Under the pieces are notes generated by a model. That model made no database searches and was not told the origin of the DNA. It saw only the letters and a list, made by a program, of their open reading frames with translations. This document shows, piece after piece, positions 47,154 to 56,224 of a stretch of DNA of 64,000 bases. A program made the translations under genes and the position numbers. Source of the stretch: an uncultured Polaribacter sp. (GTDB lineage: Bacteria; Bacteroidota; Bacteroidia; Flavobacteriales; Flavobacteriaceae); assembly GCF_947501385.1 (NCBI RefSeq), contig NZ_CANMVP010000010.1:90406-154405 (forward strand), written 5' to 3'. The number at the start of each line of letters is the position of its first letter. Position 1 is the first letter of the stretch.

Positions 47154-49073
47154 TTACCATCCAATATTTTGAATTAATAAAGGATTGTTTAGCAACTCAG
47201 ACTCTCTAATTGGCCAGAAATAGTCTTTTTCTGAAAAAGTTGGAGTTACAAGTGTTTGTATTGTATAATAGTCATCTATCTCTTCTCCGAGATAATTCCA
47301 TCCTCTAATAGGGTTATTATCTAATTTGTCTCTTAATAATTTCCATCGTCTTAAATCCCAATATCTTCTTCCTTCTAAAGACAATTCAATAAATCTTTCT
47401 TGTTGAATAATCTCTCTCATGCCCTCTTTAGTTAATGGTTTATTAGGGTTGTTAGAAAAAGAACTCCAACTTGCTACAACACCATCCAATTCTGCACGCT
47501 CACGTACTAAATCGATATATTGGTAAACTTCTCCATCTGGACTTGCTTTTACCTCATTTAATGCCTCAGCATAGTATAAATATAAGTCTGCTAGTCTTAT
47601 AATTGGAAAAGCATACCTAGTGTATGTAGGAGCAGTTGCTTGTGGAGTTGCTATTGTAGTATTTATATTTAATAGTTTTTTTGCAAGATACCCGGTAACC
47701 ATAGCATTCCCAGGAAAGGGAGATACATTTGCTTCTGACTGTCTTATACGTAATACCCATGGATTTTCATCGTCTTGAAATCTACCATTTCCAAACCATG
47801 TACCTCTATCAAATCCCAAATCTGAATAAAAACGAGGTTCTCTGTCAAAATTTAATACCGCTGTTTGTTCCCCTACTTTTAAATAATATTTATTATCAGA
47901 TTCTTCAATAGTTTTTATTCTAAACCTATTTTCATAATCGTAAGTTAAATCTTCATCAATAGGGACTCCGTTTTTGGTATAGTACGTTTCTGCAATACGT
48001 ATTGTTGGGCTATGATTGCTCCCAACAGGAGATCTGTCATATACTTCTAATACAGGAAAACAATTTCTTTGTAAATTGTTACTACTGTTACCAGTATACC
48101 CCCAAATAATCTCGTTATTCCATGATCTAGTAACTCTCTCTCTTAAAGCGCTATTCAATTTAGTTTCTTCTGATAAAGATAAGATGAAAGGACTTAAAAA
48201 ATCTTCTTTTTGATGCAATGCAACTCCAGCCGCAGCACAAATATCAATAGCTTCCTTACAAGCTGTAGCTGCTAATTGCCATTTTCCTGGATCATAAGTA
48301 GTTGGAAATAATGATTGCCCATCTGGTCCTTTTAATTCAGAAAAAACTGTATTGCCGTTAAATAGAGGGCTTGCATAATTCATTAAAACTCGTGCTTTAA
48401 TAGCTGCTGCGATAGGTTTTGTAATTCGTCCTAATTGATCTCCAGGACTATCAAGTATTGAAGGTAAAAATGGGATAGCCTCGTCTATTAACTCTACTAC
48501 ATATAAAAAACTATCATCAATAGATTGTCTTCCAATTTTTTCATAATTATTATAGTCATCAGTTACAGAAAGTAGCTCTTTGTTTAATACAATTGGTCCG
48601 TACATTCTTAATAAGTAAAAATGATAATACGCTTTTAAAAATTTTACTTCTGCAATCCAAATGTCTCTTTCAAATTCATCGATATCGCGTACTTTTCCAA
48701 TATTTTCTAGAAAAACGTTACAATGCGTTATTGCTTCATAAAGATCTGTGCCTCCATTAAAACCATTCCAAAAATCATATCTTGGTGCAAAAGTCCCTAA
48801 AAAACCATTGGTTACTAAAACGCCATTGGACTGATCATCATTAGCCGGTCGCTGTATTTCATCACCAACATTAAGACCAAGTGTATTCTCAGTACTACTT
48901 GCATCTGGCAAATATGAATAGCAGGTAGTTAAATAACGATTTGCATTAACCCTACCAGAAAAAGCATTATCAATGGTTGCTATATTATCCGGAACTACAT
49001 CCAAAAACTCTCCTTCGCAAGAAATAAATAGACTCGCAAATAAAAACAGTATTATATATATATAATTTTTCAT
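47154..49073 (-). CDS. susD: SusD/RagB-like surface glycan-binding lipoprotein
   Basis: A 639-residue protein; lipid Cys19 in LFISCEGEF. FLKAYYHFYLLRMYGPIVL, RLADLYLYYAEALNEV, IQQERFIELSLEGRRYWDLRRWKLL and the C-terminal FWPIRESELLNNP are SusD signatures. It partners the SusC at 49093-52515, from which it is separated by 19 bases. It is longer than the SusD at 9925 and shares little sequence with it, so the two transport systems probably take different oligosaccharides. Confidence 0.96.
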   Translation of the reverse strand: MKNYIYIILFLFASLFISCEGEFLDVVPDNIATIDNAFSGRVNANRYLTTCYSYLPDASSTENTLGLNVGDEIQRPANDDQSNGVLVTNGFLGTFAPRYDFWNGFNGGTDLYEAITHCNVFLENIGKVRDIDEFERDIWIAEVKFLKAYYHFYLLRMYGPIVLNKELLSVTDDYNNYEKIGRQSIDDSFLYVVELIDEAIPFLPSILDSPGDQLGRITKPIAAAIKARVLMNYASPLFNGNTVFSELKGPDGQSLFPTTYDPGKWQLAATACKEAIDICAAAGVALHQKEDFLSPFILSLSEETKLNSALRERVTRSWNNEIIWGYTGNSSNNLQRNCFPVLEVYDRSPVGSNHSPTIRIAETYYTKNGVPIDEDLTYDYENRFRIKTIEESDNKYYLKVGEQTAVLNFDREPRFYSDLGFDRGTWFGNGRFQDDENPWVLRIRQSEANVSPFPGNAMVTGYLAKKLLNINTTIATPQATAPTYTRYAFPIIRLADLYLYYAEALNEVKASPDGEVYQYIDLVRERAELDGVVASWSSFSNNPNKPLTKEGMREIIQQERFIELSLEGRRYWDLRRWKLLRDKLDNNPIRGWNYLGEEIDDYYTIQTLVTPTFSEKDYFWPIRESELLNNPLLIQNIGW

Positions 49074-49092
49074 TTCTATGTGTTTTTAATTT

Positions 49093-52000
49093 TTAAAGTG
49101 AAATTTGTGCCCCAATATTAAACACTTTTTGATTTGGATATGATAATCCATTACCTCCCATTTCAACATCCCATAATTTAAATGTACTCCAAAGTGCTAA
49201 ATTTTGACCTGTTGCATAAAACCTAATCTTTTGCATGCCTATTTTAGAAACTAATTTTTCTGGTAATGTGTAACCAACCTCCACATTTTTAAGTCTTAAA
49301 TATGCTCCGTCTTGCAAAAACCAAGTACTTGTTTGCGTATTGTTTGCAATTAATTCATCTGAAAGTCTCGGCCATCTTGCATAGGGATCTCTATTATTCT
49401 CTGACCAATAATCGTCTGCCCAGACTTTTAACAATTGTTTCCCTCCAACAAAAGGTGCTGTTGCCACTGGGTTAATAAAAAACGATCTATTTGCTAAACC
49501 TTGAAAGAAACAAGATACATCGAAACCTTTATACCCAGTAGAAATACCAAATCCGTATACTATTTCTGGTGATGTTTGATTCCCTATAGGTACAGCATCT
49601 AAACCACTTATAATTCCATCTCCATTAATATCTCTATATTTTATGTCTCCTGGACCATAATCACCAAACTGTTGAGCAGGCGAGTTATTTACTTCTGCCT
49701 GGTCAACAAATAAACGTTCAGCAATAAGCCCATATTGTTGATTTATAGGTTGACCTACTCTTGAAAGCCATGGTGTAGCTGTATAGTCTGGCTCTGAATA
49801 TTTTGTAATTTCGCTGGTAGCAAATGTATAATTAGCTCTACCTTGAATCCACATGCCATTAGAAAAGTTCTGACTGTAAGACAACATCCCATCTATACCA
49901 TAACTTCTTGCTTCACCTACATTATCTAGCACTTCAGCTTCAAAACCAAGACTACTTGGTAAAATTGTTTCTAACAGAATATTAGATCTGCGTTCTTCAA
50001 ATACATCTACTTCAATATCTATTTTATTAAATAATTTCATTTCTACACCTATATTCATTTTCTCAGATGTTTCCCATGTAATTAAAGGATTGGAATATCT
50101 ATTAGTCGAAACTCCGTTAGTTGACACATTGAAATCTTGTCCAAAAGTATATCCTTGGGTTCCATCAGATAAATTTACTTCAGATAAATAAAAGAATCTA
50201 TCGTTTGGATCTCCAATGGCATCATTACCAACAAAACCATAAGAAGCTCTAAATTTCAATCTTGTAAAAATATCTTTTATTTTACCATCCATAAAAGATT
50301 CATTGGAAACCACCCACCCTAAACCAAAAGCTGGAAACAAACCATAACGTTCATTAGCTGCGAAACGCTCAGAACCATTATAGCCAAAATTTAATTCCGC
50401 TAAATATCTATCATCATAAGCATAGGTAAATCTTCCTGACAAACCCATGTTACGAAAAGGTAATGACGTTTGTAAATTAGTACCGTCAATAGAATTTAAC
50501 CTATTATTTAAGGTATATACAGCTAAGGCAGTTACATCATGTTTATCTTTAATTGTTTTATTGTAAGTTAGTCTAGATTCAAAATATGTAGTAGCTATTG
50601 ACGATGAAGATGTCCCTTGAAGAGTTAAAGTATTATCTTGTAAATCTGGATTTAATTGCTGAAGAAAGATACTTTCAGTACCATCCGCTGCTATATTGAG
50701 AACTGGATTATAATAATACGGATTAGATCCTCTATTTATTGAATAATTAGAAGCTCTAGTAATGTTTAATATTGTTTTAAACGACAAGCCTTCAGTAATC
50801 ATTTTAAGATCTTGCGATAATTCTAACTGAGCAATAATTTTTGATTCTAGATTTTCTCTATAACCACTTACAACGTCTGCATAAGGATTACCAGAAACTG
50901 CACCTGGAAAATTAGGATCTGCATTTCCGAACAAAATATGATCTGTAAATTCGTTTGCTTCATCTTTTTCGTAAAAAGGTCTAAATAACACAGGGTTAGT
51001 GGCTATTACTGAATTATAAACTGCTGCTCCACCATCTATTGGACCAGTATAATCAACATAATTTGCATTAAATCCTAACTTTAATTCCGTAGTTTCTGTT
51101 AGATCTAAGTTTATATTTGATCGAAACATATACCTTTTTAAATCAATATTACTATTGTAATTATTTACCTCTGGCACTTGTAATATCCCTGTATCTTGAC
51201 TTGCACCTAATGCTACATAATACCTTGCCTTTTTTCCACCACCACTTAAATTTATATTCATCCTTTTGTTAATAGCATAATCTTTAAACAACTCCTCCAT
51301 CCAATCTGTAACTGGATATAATAAAGGGTTTGTACCAGCAATAGTATTGTCAATTTTTCTTGGTGAATACAGTTCAACGCCAAAAGGATTTCTTGTGGTA
51401 AGTGCCTCATTATGCATATTCATATAAGTAACAGCGTCAGCAAATTCCACATTATCTGTTGGTTGAGATGTAGAATATTCAATCCTAGCATTTACTTTAA
51501 GTGGTCCTTCCTTTCCTTCTTTTGTAGTAATAAAAACAACACCATTAGCACCTCTGGCACCATATAATGCAGTTGCTGTTGCATCTTTCATTATAGAGAA
51601 CGCTGCAATATCGTCAGGATGTATACGTGCTAAATCTTCTACTGTTAATTCTACACCATCAATTAATATTAATGGTCCTTGATTGAAACCAAAGGTAGTT
51701 ATACCTCTAATAAAAAACGCTACATTGTCTGCGCCAGGTTCTCCTCCTGCTTGAAACCCAGTTAAACCAGCAACTTGCCCTAACAAACCTGTAGTTAAGT
51801 TGCTTGATGGTACTCTTATATCTTCTGGCTTTACTGTAGTAATGGAAGCAACCATACTATTTTTCTTTTGCTTTCCAAAACTTACGATTACTACCTCATC
51901 TAAAGACGCAGCATCTTCTAGCATCACTATATCTATCACTTTTTCATCACCTACTGTTTTATTAATAGTCTCCATACCTAAATACGAGAATATTAATATA

Positions 52001-52515
52001 TCTCCTTTTTTTGTTGCTATATTATATTTTCCATCAAAATCTGTTTGAGTACCTGTTGTTGAGCCTTTAATTAAAATATTTACACCTGGCAAAGGAGTTC
52101 CATCTATAGATGTCACTGTTCCAGAAATTATCTTTATTTCTTGAATATCAGGAATTTTCAAATTAGAATTCTTATCTTTTTTGGTAAGAAATATTTGTTT
52201 ATTTATTACTTTAAAAAAAGTATTAGATTTTGAGAATATATCTTCTAATACAGCTTTTACCTCTTTCTTATCAGCATCAATGCTTATTTTTCTTTTTAAG
52301 TTTATATTTTCTATTTTGTAAACAAATTTAAAATCTGTTTTACTTTCAATTTCTTTAATAATCTGTTCCAAAGGAACATCTATTAACTTCAAAGAAACTT
52401 TTGTTCTTTCAGAGTAAGAGCTACTTGCTTGCAATGGAAGTATTATAGCAAACATAACTAGTATGTTAAAACTCATTTTAAAAAATTTAATTTTTTTACC
52501 GATAGGTTTTTTCAT
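49093..52515 (-). CDS. susC: SusC-like TonB-dependent transporter with STN signalling domain
   Basis: A 1140-residue outer-membrane protein; signal segment up to ~30. An N-terminal STN/secretin-TonB domain (~38-110; LIDVPLEQIIKEIESKTDFKF, KRKISIDADKKEVKAVLEDIF) precedes a carboxypeptidase-like domain (~128-205), a plug (~210-335; FGKQKKNSMVASI, GPLILIDGVEL, FSIMKDATATALYGARGANGV) and the barrel. The STN domain is the type that contacts FecR-like anti-sigma factors, so this operon may be controlled by trans-envelope signalling; no sigma/anti-sigma pair is in the window. It leads the operon 52515-44943. Confidence 0.96.
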   Translation of the reverse strand: MKKPIGKKIKFFKMSFNILVMFAIILPLQASSSYSERTKVSLKLIDVPLEQIIKEIESKTDFKFVYKIENINLKRKISIDADKKEVKAVLEDIFSKSNTFFKVINKQIFLTKKDKNSNLKIPDIQEIKIISGTVTSIDGTPLPGVNILIKGSTTGTQTDFDGKYNIATKKGDILIFSYLGMETINKTVGDEKVIDIVMLEDAASLDEVVIVSFGKQKKNSMVASITTVKPEDIRVPSSNLTTGLLGQVAGLTGFQAGGEPGADNVAFFIRGITTFGFNQGPLILIDGVELTVEDLARIHPDDIAAFSIMKDATATALYGARGANGVVFITTKEGKEGPLKVNARIEYSTSQPTDNVEFADAVTYMNMHNEALTTRNPFGVELYSPRKIDNTIAGTNPLLYPVTDWMEELFKDYAINKRMNINLSGGGKKARYYVALGASQDTGILQVPEVNNYNSNIDLKRYMFRSNINLDLTETTELKLGFNANYVDYTGPIDGGAAVYNSVIATNPVLFRPFYEKDEANEFTDHILFGNADPNFPGAVSGNPYADVVSGYRENLESKIIAQLELSQDLKMITEGLSFKTILNITRASNYSINRGSNPYYYNPVLNIAADGTESIFLQQLNPDLQDNTLTLQGTSSSSIATTYFESRLTYNKTIKDKHDVTALAVYTLNNRLNSIDGTNLQTSLPFRNMGLSGRFTYAYDDRYLAELNFGYNGSERFAANERYGLFPAFGLGWVVSNESFMDGKIKDIFTRLKFRASYGFVGNDAIGDPNDRFFYLSEVNLSDGTQGYTFGQDFNVSTNGVSTNRYSNPLITWETSEKMNIGVEMKLFNKIDIEVDVFEERRSNILLETILPSSLGFEAEVLDNVGEARSYGIDGMLSYSQNFSNGMWIQGRANYTFATSEITKYSEPDYTATPWLSRVGQPINQQYGLIAERLFVDQAEVNNSPAQQFGDYGPGDIKYRDINGDGIISGLDAVPIGNQTSPEIVYGFGISTGYKGFDVSCFFQGLANRSFFINPVATAPFVGGKQLLKVWADDYWSENNRDPYARWPRLSDELIANNTQTSTWFLQDGAYLRLKNVEVGYTLPEKLVSKIGMQKIRFYATGQNLALWSTFKLWDVEMGGNGLSYPNQKVFNIGAQISL

Positions 52516-52942
52516 ATTTTTGAATGTTAGTTGGATTAATTTCGTTAATAGTCAATTAACGACTCTATTAATTGGGAAATGTGTCCGCATTTCCCGATTT
52601 TAAATTTTAATAAAGTCAATGTGGTTTCTTTCTTAAATGTTTTGATTGGATTTTTCTACATGAGCAAATTAGTTTTTAATAATTATTGGTTTAGCTAAAA
52701 GATTATAGAAATTTCTTTTAAAAAATCACTATATCCTAAATATGTAAGCAACTTTTTAAAATGTTTGATAAATAACAGTTCACAATTTCTGATATTAATA
52801 AATATTTAACATTCTCTTTTCTATTACACTTTTGCTCAAATCAACCAAATCTTGTTTAGACAAAAGTTCTTAGAGGTTTTTGGGTGTTATTAGCATTAAC
52901 TATTTTCAATACTAGAAGATAAAGTGCTACTATATATTATAT
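52516..52942 (-). promoter_or_regulatory. Upstream region of the second SusC operon
   Basis: A 427-base AT-rich spacer. On the minus strand, GGTTGATTTGAGCAAAAGTGTAATAG (52822-52847) and the following TTAATATCAGAAATTGTG match the core of the upstream blocks at 27787, 31264 and 37721. This suggests co-regulation with the secreted-enzyme genes. No ORF of note. Confidence 0.55.
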
Positions 52943-54595
52943 TTATTCCCTTCTGAGCTCATTTACTTTAGTATGCGCATGATTTTTAATATGTCTCTTG
53001 TAATCTTGAGTATATAAAGTTGCAACAGAATTATTCTTTTCTGGAAGTTTATGATACGCTTCCCATGCTTTGTCATACACTTGAATCCACTTTTGAACAC
53101 TTTTGGTATCTCCTTTAGATTCTGCATCTGACATGTATACCAAAGCACGGTATATTTTATATAGTAACAACCCATACTCTGCAGAACCTATGGCATAACT
53201 ACGTGTATTTGCATCATTCCATTGAATTGATTTGGCTAATTTTACAATTTTTTCCCATTTCGCTATAGCCTCATCCTTTTGTTTTAGATTTCGCTTTTGA
53301 CTAATAGGATCTTCTGCAGGAACTGGCCATCCAATACCTTGATCTCTAGTCCACCAAGGATTCATATCTCCATGCGTTGTATTTCTGCCTCTTACTACTG
53401 CTTCTGCGGAAAGCAAACATAATTTCCTAAAGGCAATAATATCGTCACCTTTTAATTTTAAACGCTCTTTTGCATATCTATTAAAAATGTGTTCTTCGGT
53501 TTGCTTGGTATCGTTAGCCCATTGCGCCATTACCCAAGCATTTAAGTCACACCACATTTCGTTTTTTATATACGGACCTTCCCATCCACCGCCACGAGAC
53601 CACGTCCAAACGCCTGCATACAAATTTGGTTTTTCAGTAACAAATTCATCTAAACTATTAATTTTTTCTTCTGGCATATTGGCATGTTCTTCAAAACCGT
53701 TAATAACGCCATTGGCAACATAATTGGGATATGCACCTTTACCCTCATATTCTCTTGCGCATTGCACTTCAATAATTTGCCGATGACGACCTTGTCCTAT
53801 AATTTTACTAAACGGATTTGCTCTATGGAAATCACCTTCACAATGTTTAATACTAATGACTAAGTTTTTATGAGGTTCCACGGAGTCGCTTATTTTCAAA
53901 TATTTCTCCATATTTCTATCAAAAGCGATCCACGTACGAAAAATTAATTTTTTGTTATTTTTAATACAAATCTCTTCTTTCAAGATTTTCATTAGTGGGA
54001 TAATTGTTTTTTCAGCATTGGTCTTATTTTCTATATGTCCCTGATGATAAGGTGCATCATGTAAATAAGTTTCTCCTATACGAACTACCAAACCGTCAAG
54101 GTCAGGAAACTGACGAAACATTTCGTTGATTTGAGCTCGAATTAATTTTTCTGTAAGTGGATTATTTGGATCTCCAAAAGTTTTTTCGATATCATATTTT
54201 TTTATCAATCTTTTCGGAAACAAAATAAGATCAGACATGGCGTAAATATCGATGTTTTGTGCTTTACTGTCTGCATGCATCTTTTTAATCTGCGCTGCCT
54301 TATTGTCTACCCATTTACGTTCCTCTGAACCTTTAGGCAAAATATCTGGATCCACAGACTCCCAGTTAATAGCTAATGCTGGAGACTCAAAAAGAAAATA
54401 AACCTTGCCATTATATCCCATTTGTTTTATTACAGATGGATCGTTATAAGCCGATTCATAAGGTTTATCTCCTGGGTTATGATGAACCATATCTAAAATT
54501 AAAGGACTAGTATTGTCGTTCTGCGCTGATAATTCTGAGCAGTAAGCACTTATAAATACCAGTAAACTAAGTGTTAGCTTATTATAAAAATTCAA
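52943..54595 (-). CDS. Exported protein, possible TIM-barrel glycosidase, family unassigned
   Basis: A 550-residue protein; signal peptide residues 1-24 (ends LSAQ). Segments such as ILDMVHHNPGDKPYESAYND, KVYFLFESPALAINWESVD, DLDGLVVRIGETYLHDAPYH, KLIFRTWIAFDRNM, HKNLVISIKHCEGDF and LYAGVWTWSRGGGWEGPYI have an alternating strand/helix character with acidic and aromatic residues like a glycosidase barrel. VRIGE and KHCEGD could hold catalytic acids. It recalls alpha-glucuronidase-like proteins (GH67/GH115), but I cannot support that. It ends the 63902-52943 minus operon, 57 bases behind a sulfatase. Confidence 0.55.
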   Translation of the reverse strand: MNFYNKLTLSLLVFISAYCSELSAQNDNTSPLILDMVHHNPGDKPYESAYNDPSVIKQMGYNGKVYFLFESPALAINWESVDPDILPKGSEERKWVDNKAAQIKKMHADSKAQNIDIYAMSDLILFPKRLIKKYDIEKTFGDPNNPLTEKLIRAQINEMFRQFPDLDGLVVRIGETYLHDAPYHQGHIENKTNAEKTIIPLMKILKEEICIKNNKKLIFRTWIAFDRNMEKYLKISDSVEPHKNLVISIKHCEGDFHRANPFSKIIGQGRHRQIIEVQCAREYEGKGAYPNYVANGVINGFEEHANMPEEKINSLDEFVTEKPNLYAGVWTWSRGGGWEGPYIKNEMWCDLNAWVMAQWANDTKQTEEHIFNRYAKERLKLKGDDIIAFRKLCLLSAEAVVRGRNTTHGDMNPWWTRDQGIGWPVPAEDPISQKRNLKQKDEAIAKWEKIVKLAKSIQWNDANTRSYAIGSAEYGLLLYKIYRALVYMSDAESKGDTKSVQKWIQVYDKAWEAYHKLPEKNNSVATLYTQDYKRHIKNHAHTKVNELRRE

Positions 54596-54652
54596 TTTAT
54601 TTATAATTTTTTAATATCAATTATTTTTTAAGAGATTATTTTTATGAATCAT

Positions 54653-56182
54653 CTACCTTATAATCGTTCGTTCTTCTTCAATATACTTTTCAAGAAGTTT
54701 TTTTAACGCTTCTGCCTTTTCTGGATACTCTGTTATAAGGTTTTTTGTTTGTTGCTCATCTTTTTCTAGATTAAACAACTCAAAATCTTCGTTATGAGGC
54801 ACTACACCAATTTGCTCTTTAAACCAATCTGGTTCTTCATTCTCTCTTCCTTCCTTACTATTTATAAACACCCAATCGCCTTGTCTGATGGCTAGTTTTC
54901 CTCTTGAACTATGATGTATTGCAACTTCACGCTTATTAGTTACCTCATAACCCTCAATAATTTCATCAAGAAAACTATAACTATCTTCTGCACCGTTATT
55001 ATCCAACTTAATATCTAAGTAATCGGCTATGGTAGATAAAATATCTGTTTGAGAAATTAAACGATTTGATTGTGTTCCTGTTTTCGTGATTTTATTTGGA
55101 TATGAAACGATAAAAGGCGTAGTGTGACCACCTTGCCAAAGGTCTCGTTTTACACCTCTAAAATCTTTCGTGGCATAATGACCATACTCTTTTATATAAC
55201 CAAAAGTTTGAGATTCAGGTCCATTATCTGAAGCGAAAATGATTAGTGTTTCATCCAATATATTGTTCTTTTCAAGCGCTGCAATGATTTCTCCAACAGC
55301 CCAATCTAATTCTTTTACAAAATCGCCATAAAGTCCAACACCAGAAGTTCTTTGAAATTGCTTAGCAGGCACATGCGGGTAATGAGGTATATGAGGCGCA
55401 TAATACAAGAAAAAAGGCGCGTCTTTTTTAAGATTATACTCTGAACTCTTAGTGCTTTTTGCGGCAGCATTTATGTAATCAACACTTCTTGCGATGTAAT
55501 GCATTTGTGCTTCTTCCATATCGAATTGATCAAATTGAGGATCGCCATTTTTACTCATACCATTCTCAAAATACCATCGACCGCCATCAGAATGTTCTTT
55601 TGTTCCAGGTACGTCATGGCAAGGGTATTTTCTCTTATAATATTTCTGCCCGTACCAGAGATGAACTTCTTCATGTTTAAACCCTACGGGCTTACCACTA
55701 TAAATAGGTTTGTTATAGTCAATACCATTGGCAGAAATATCAATACCATCCCTTGTTAGTTTGGCAGCTGCTTTCCAATCAGAACCGAGTCCCCATTTAC
55801 CAATAACTGCTGTATTATACCCATAATCCCTTAACATACTAGCAATAGTTAAACGCCCTTGGTTTATCCATGGTTGTTCACCAGGTTTAGGATTGCCTCG
55901 TTTACGGCTGGTGCGCCAAGAATATCTGCCAGTTAAAATACCATATCTGCTAGGACTACAAATCCCACTTGGTGCATGTGCATCTGTAAACATAATCCCA
56001 TTTTTAGCCAGTTTATCAATATTTGGCGTTGAGATTTTACTCTGTTTATTATAGCAGCTAACATCACCATACCCCAAATCATCCGCGTAAATGATTATAA
56101 TATTGGGAATACTTTTTTTGATCTGTTTTTTCGTCGTACAACTAAGTAGCATAAGCAGACAAAGAGGCAATACCAATTTCAT
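54653..56182 (-). CDS. Class S1 sulfatase (GALNS-like)
   Basis: A 509-residue lipoprotein; lipid Cys15 in LLSCTTKK. ADDLGYGD (33-40), formylglycine Cys75 in C-S-P-S-R, GKWGLGSDW and ASDNGPESQTFG around 305-316 are all present, so it should be active after maturation. It resembles the 21395 sulfatase (SCYNKQSKI, LTGRYSWR). It is in the operon behind a PhoD-like phosphoesterase (42-base gap). The sulfate position removed is not readable here. Confidence 0.93.
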   Translation of the reverse strand: MKLVLPLCLLMLLSCTTKKQIKKSIPNIIIIYADDLGYGDVSCYNKQSKISTPNIDKLAKNGIMFTDAHAPSGICSPSRYGILTGRYSWRTSRKRGNPKPGEQPWINQGRLTIASMLRDYGYNTAVIGKWGLGSDWKAAAKLTRDGIDISANGIDYNKPIYSGKPVGFKHEEVHLWYGQKYYKRKYPCHDVPGTKEHSDGGRWYFENGMSKNGDPQFDQFDMEEAQMHYIARSVDYINAAAKSTKSSEYNLKKDAPFFLYYAPHIPHYPHVPAKQFQRTSGVGLYGDFVKELDWAVGEIIAALEKNNILDETLIIFASDNGPESQTFGYIKEYGHYATKDFRGVKRDLWQGGHTTPFIVSYPNKITKTGTQSNRLISQTDILSTIADYLDIKLDNNGAEDSYSFLDEIIEGYEVTNKREVAIHHSSRGKLAIRQGDWVFINSKEGRENEEPDWFKEQIGVVPHNEDFELFNLEKDEQQTKNLITEYPEKAEALKKLLEKYIEEERTIIR

Positions 56183-56224
56183 ATATTTATAATTAATTTG
56201 TTAAAAATTGTGTAACAGGACTAT

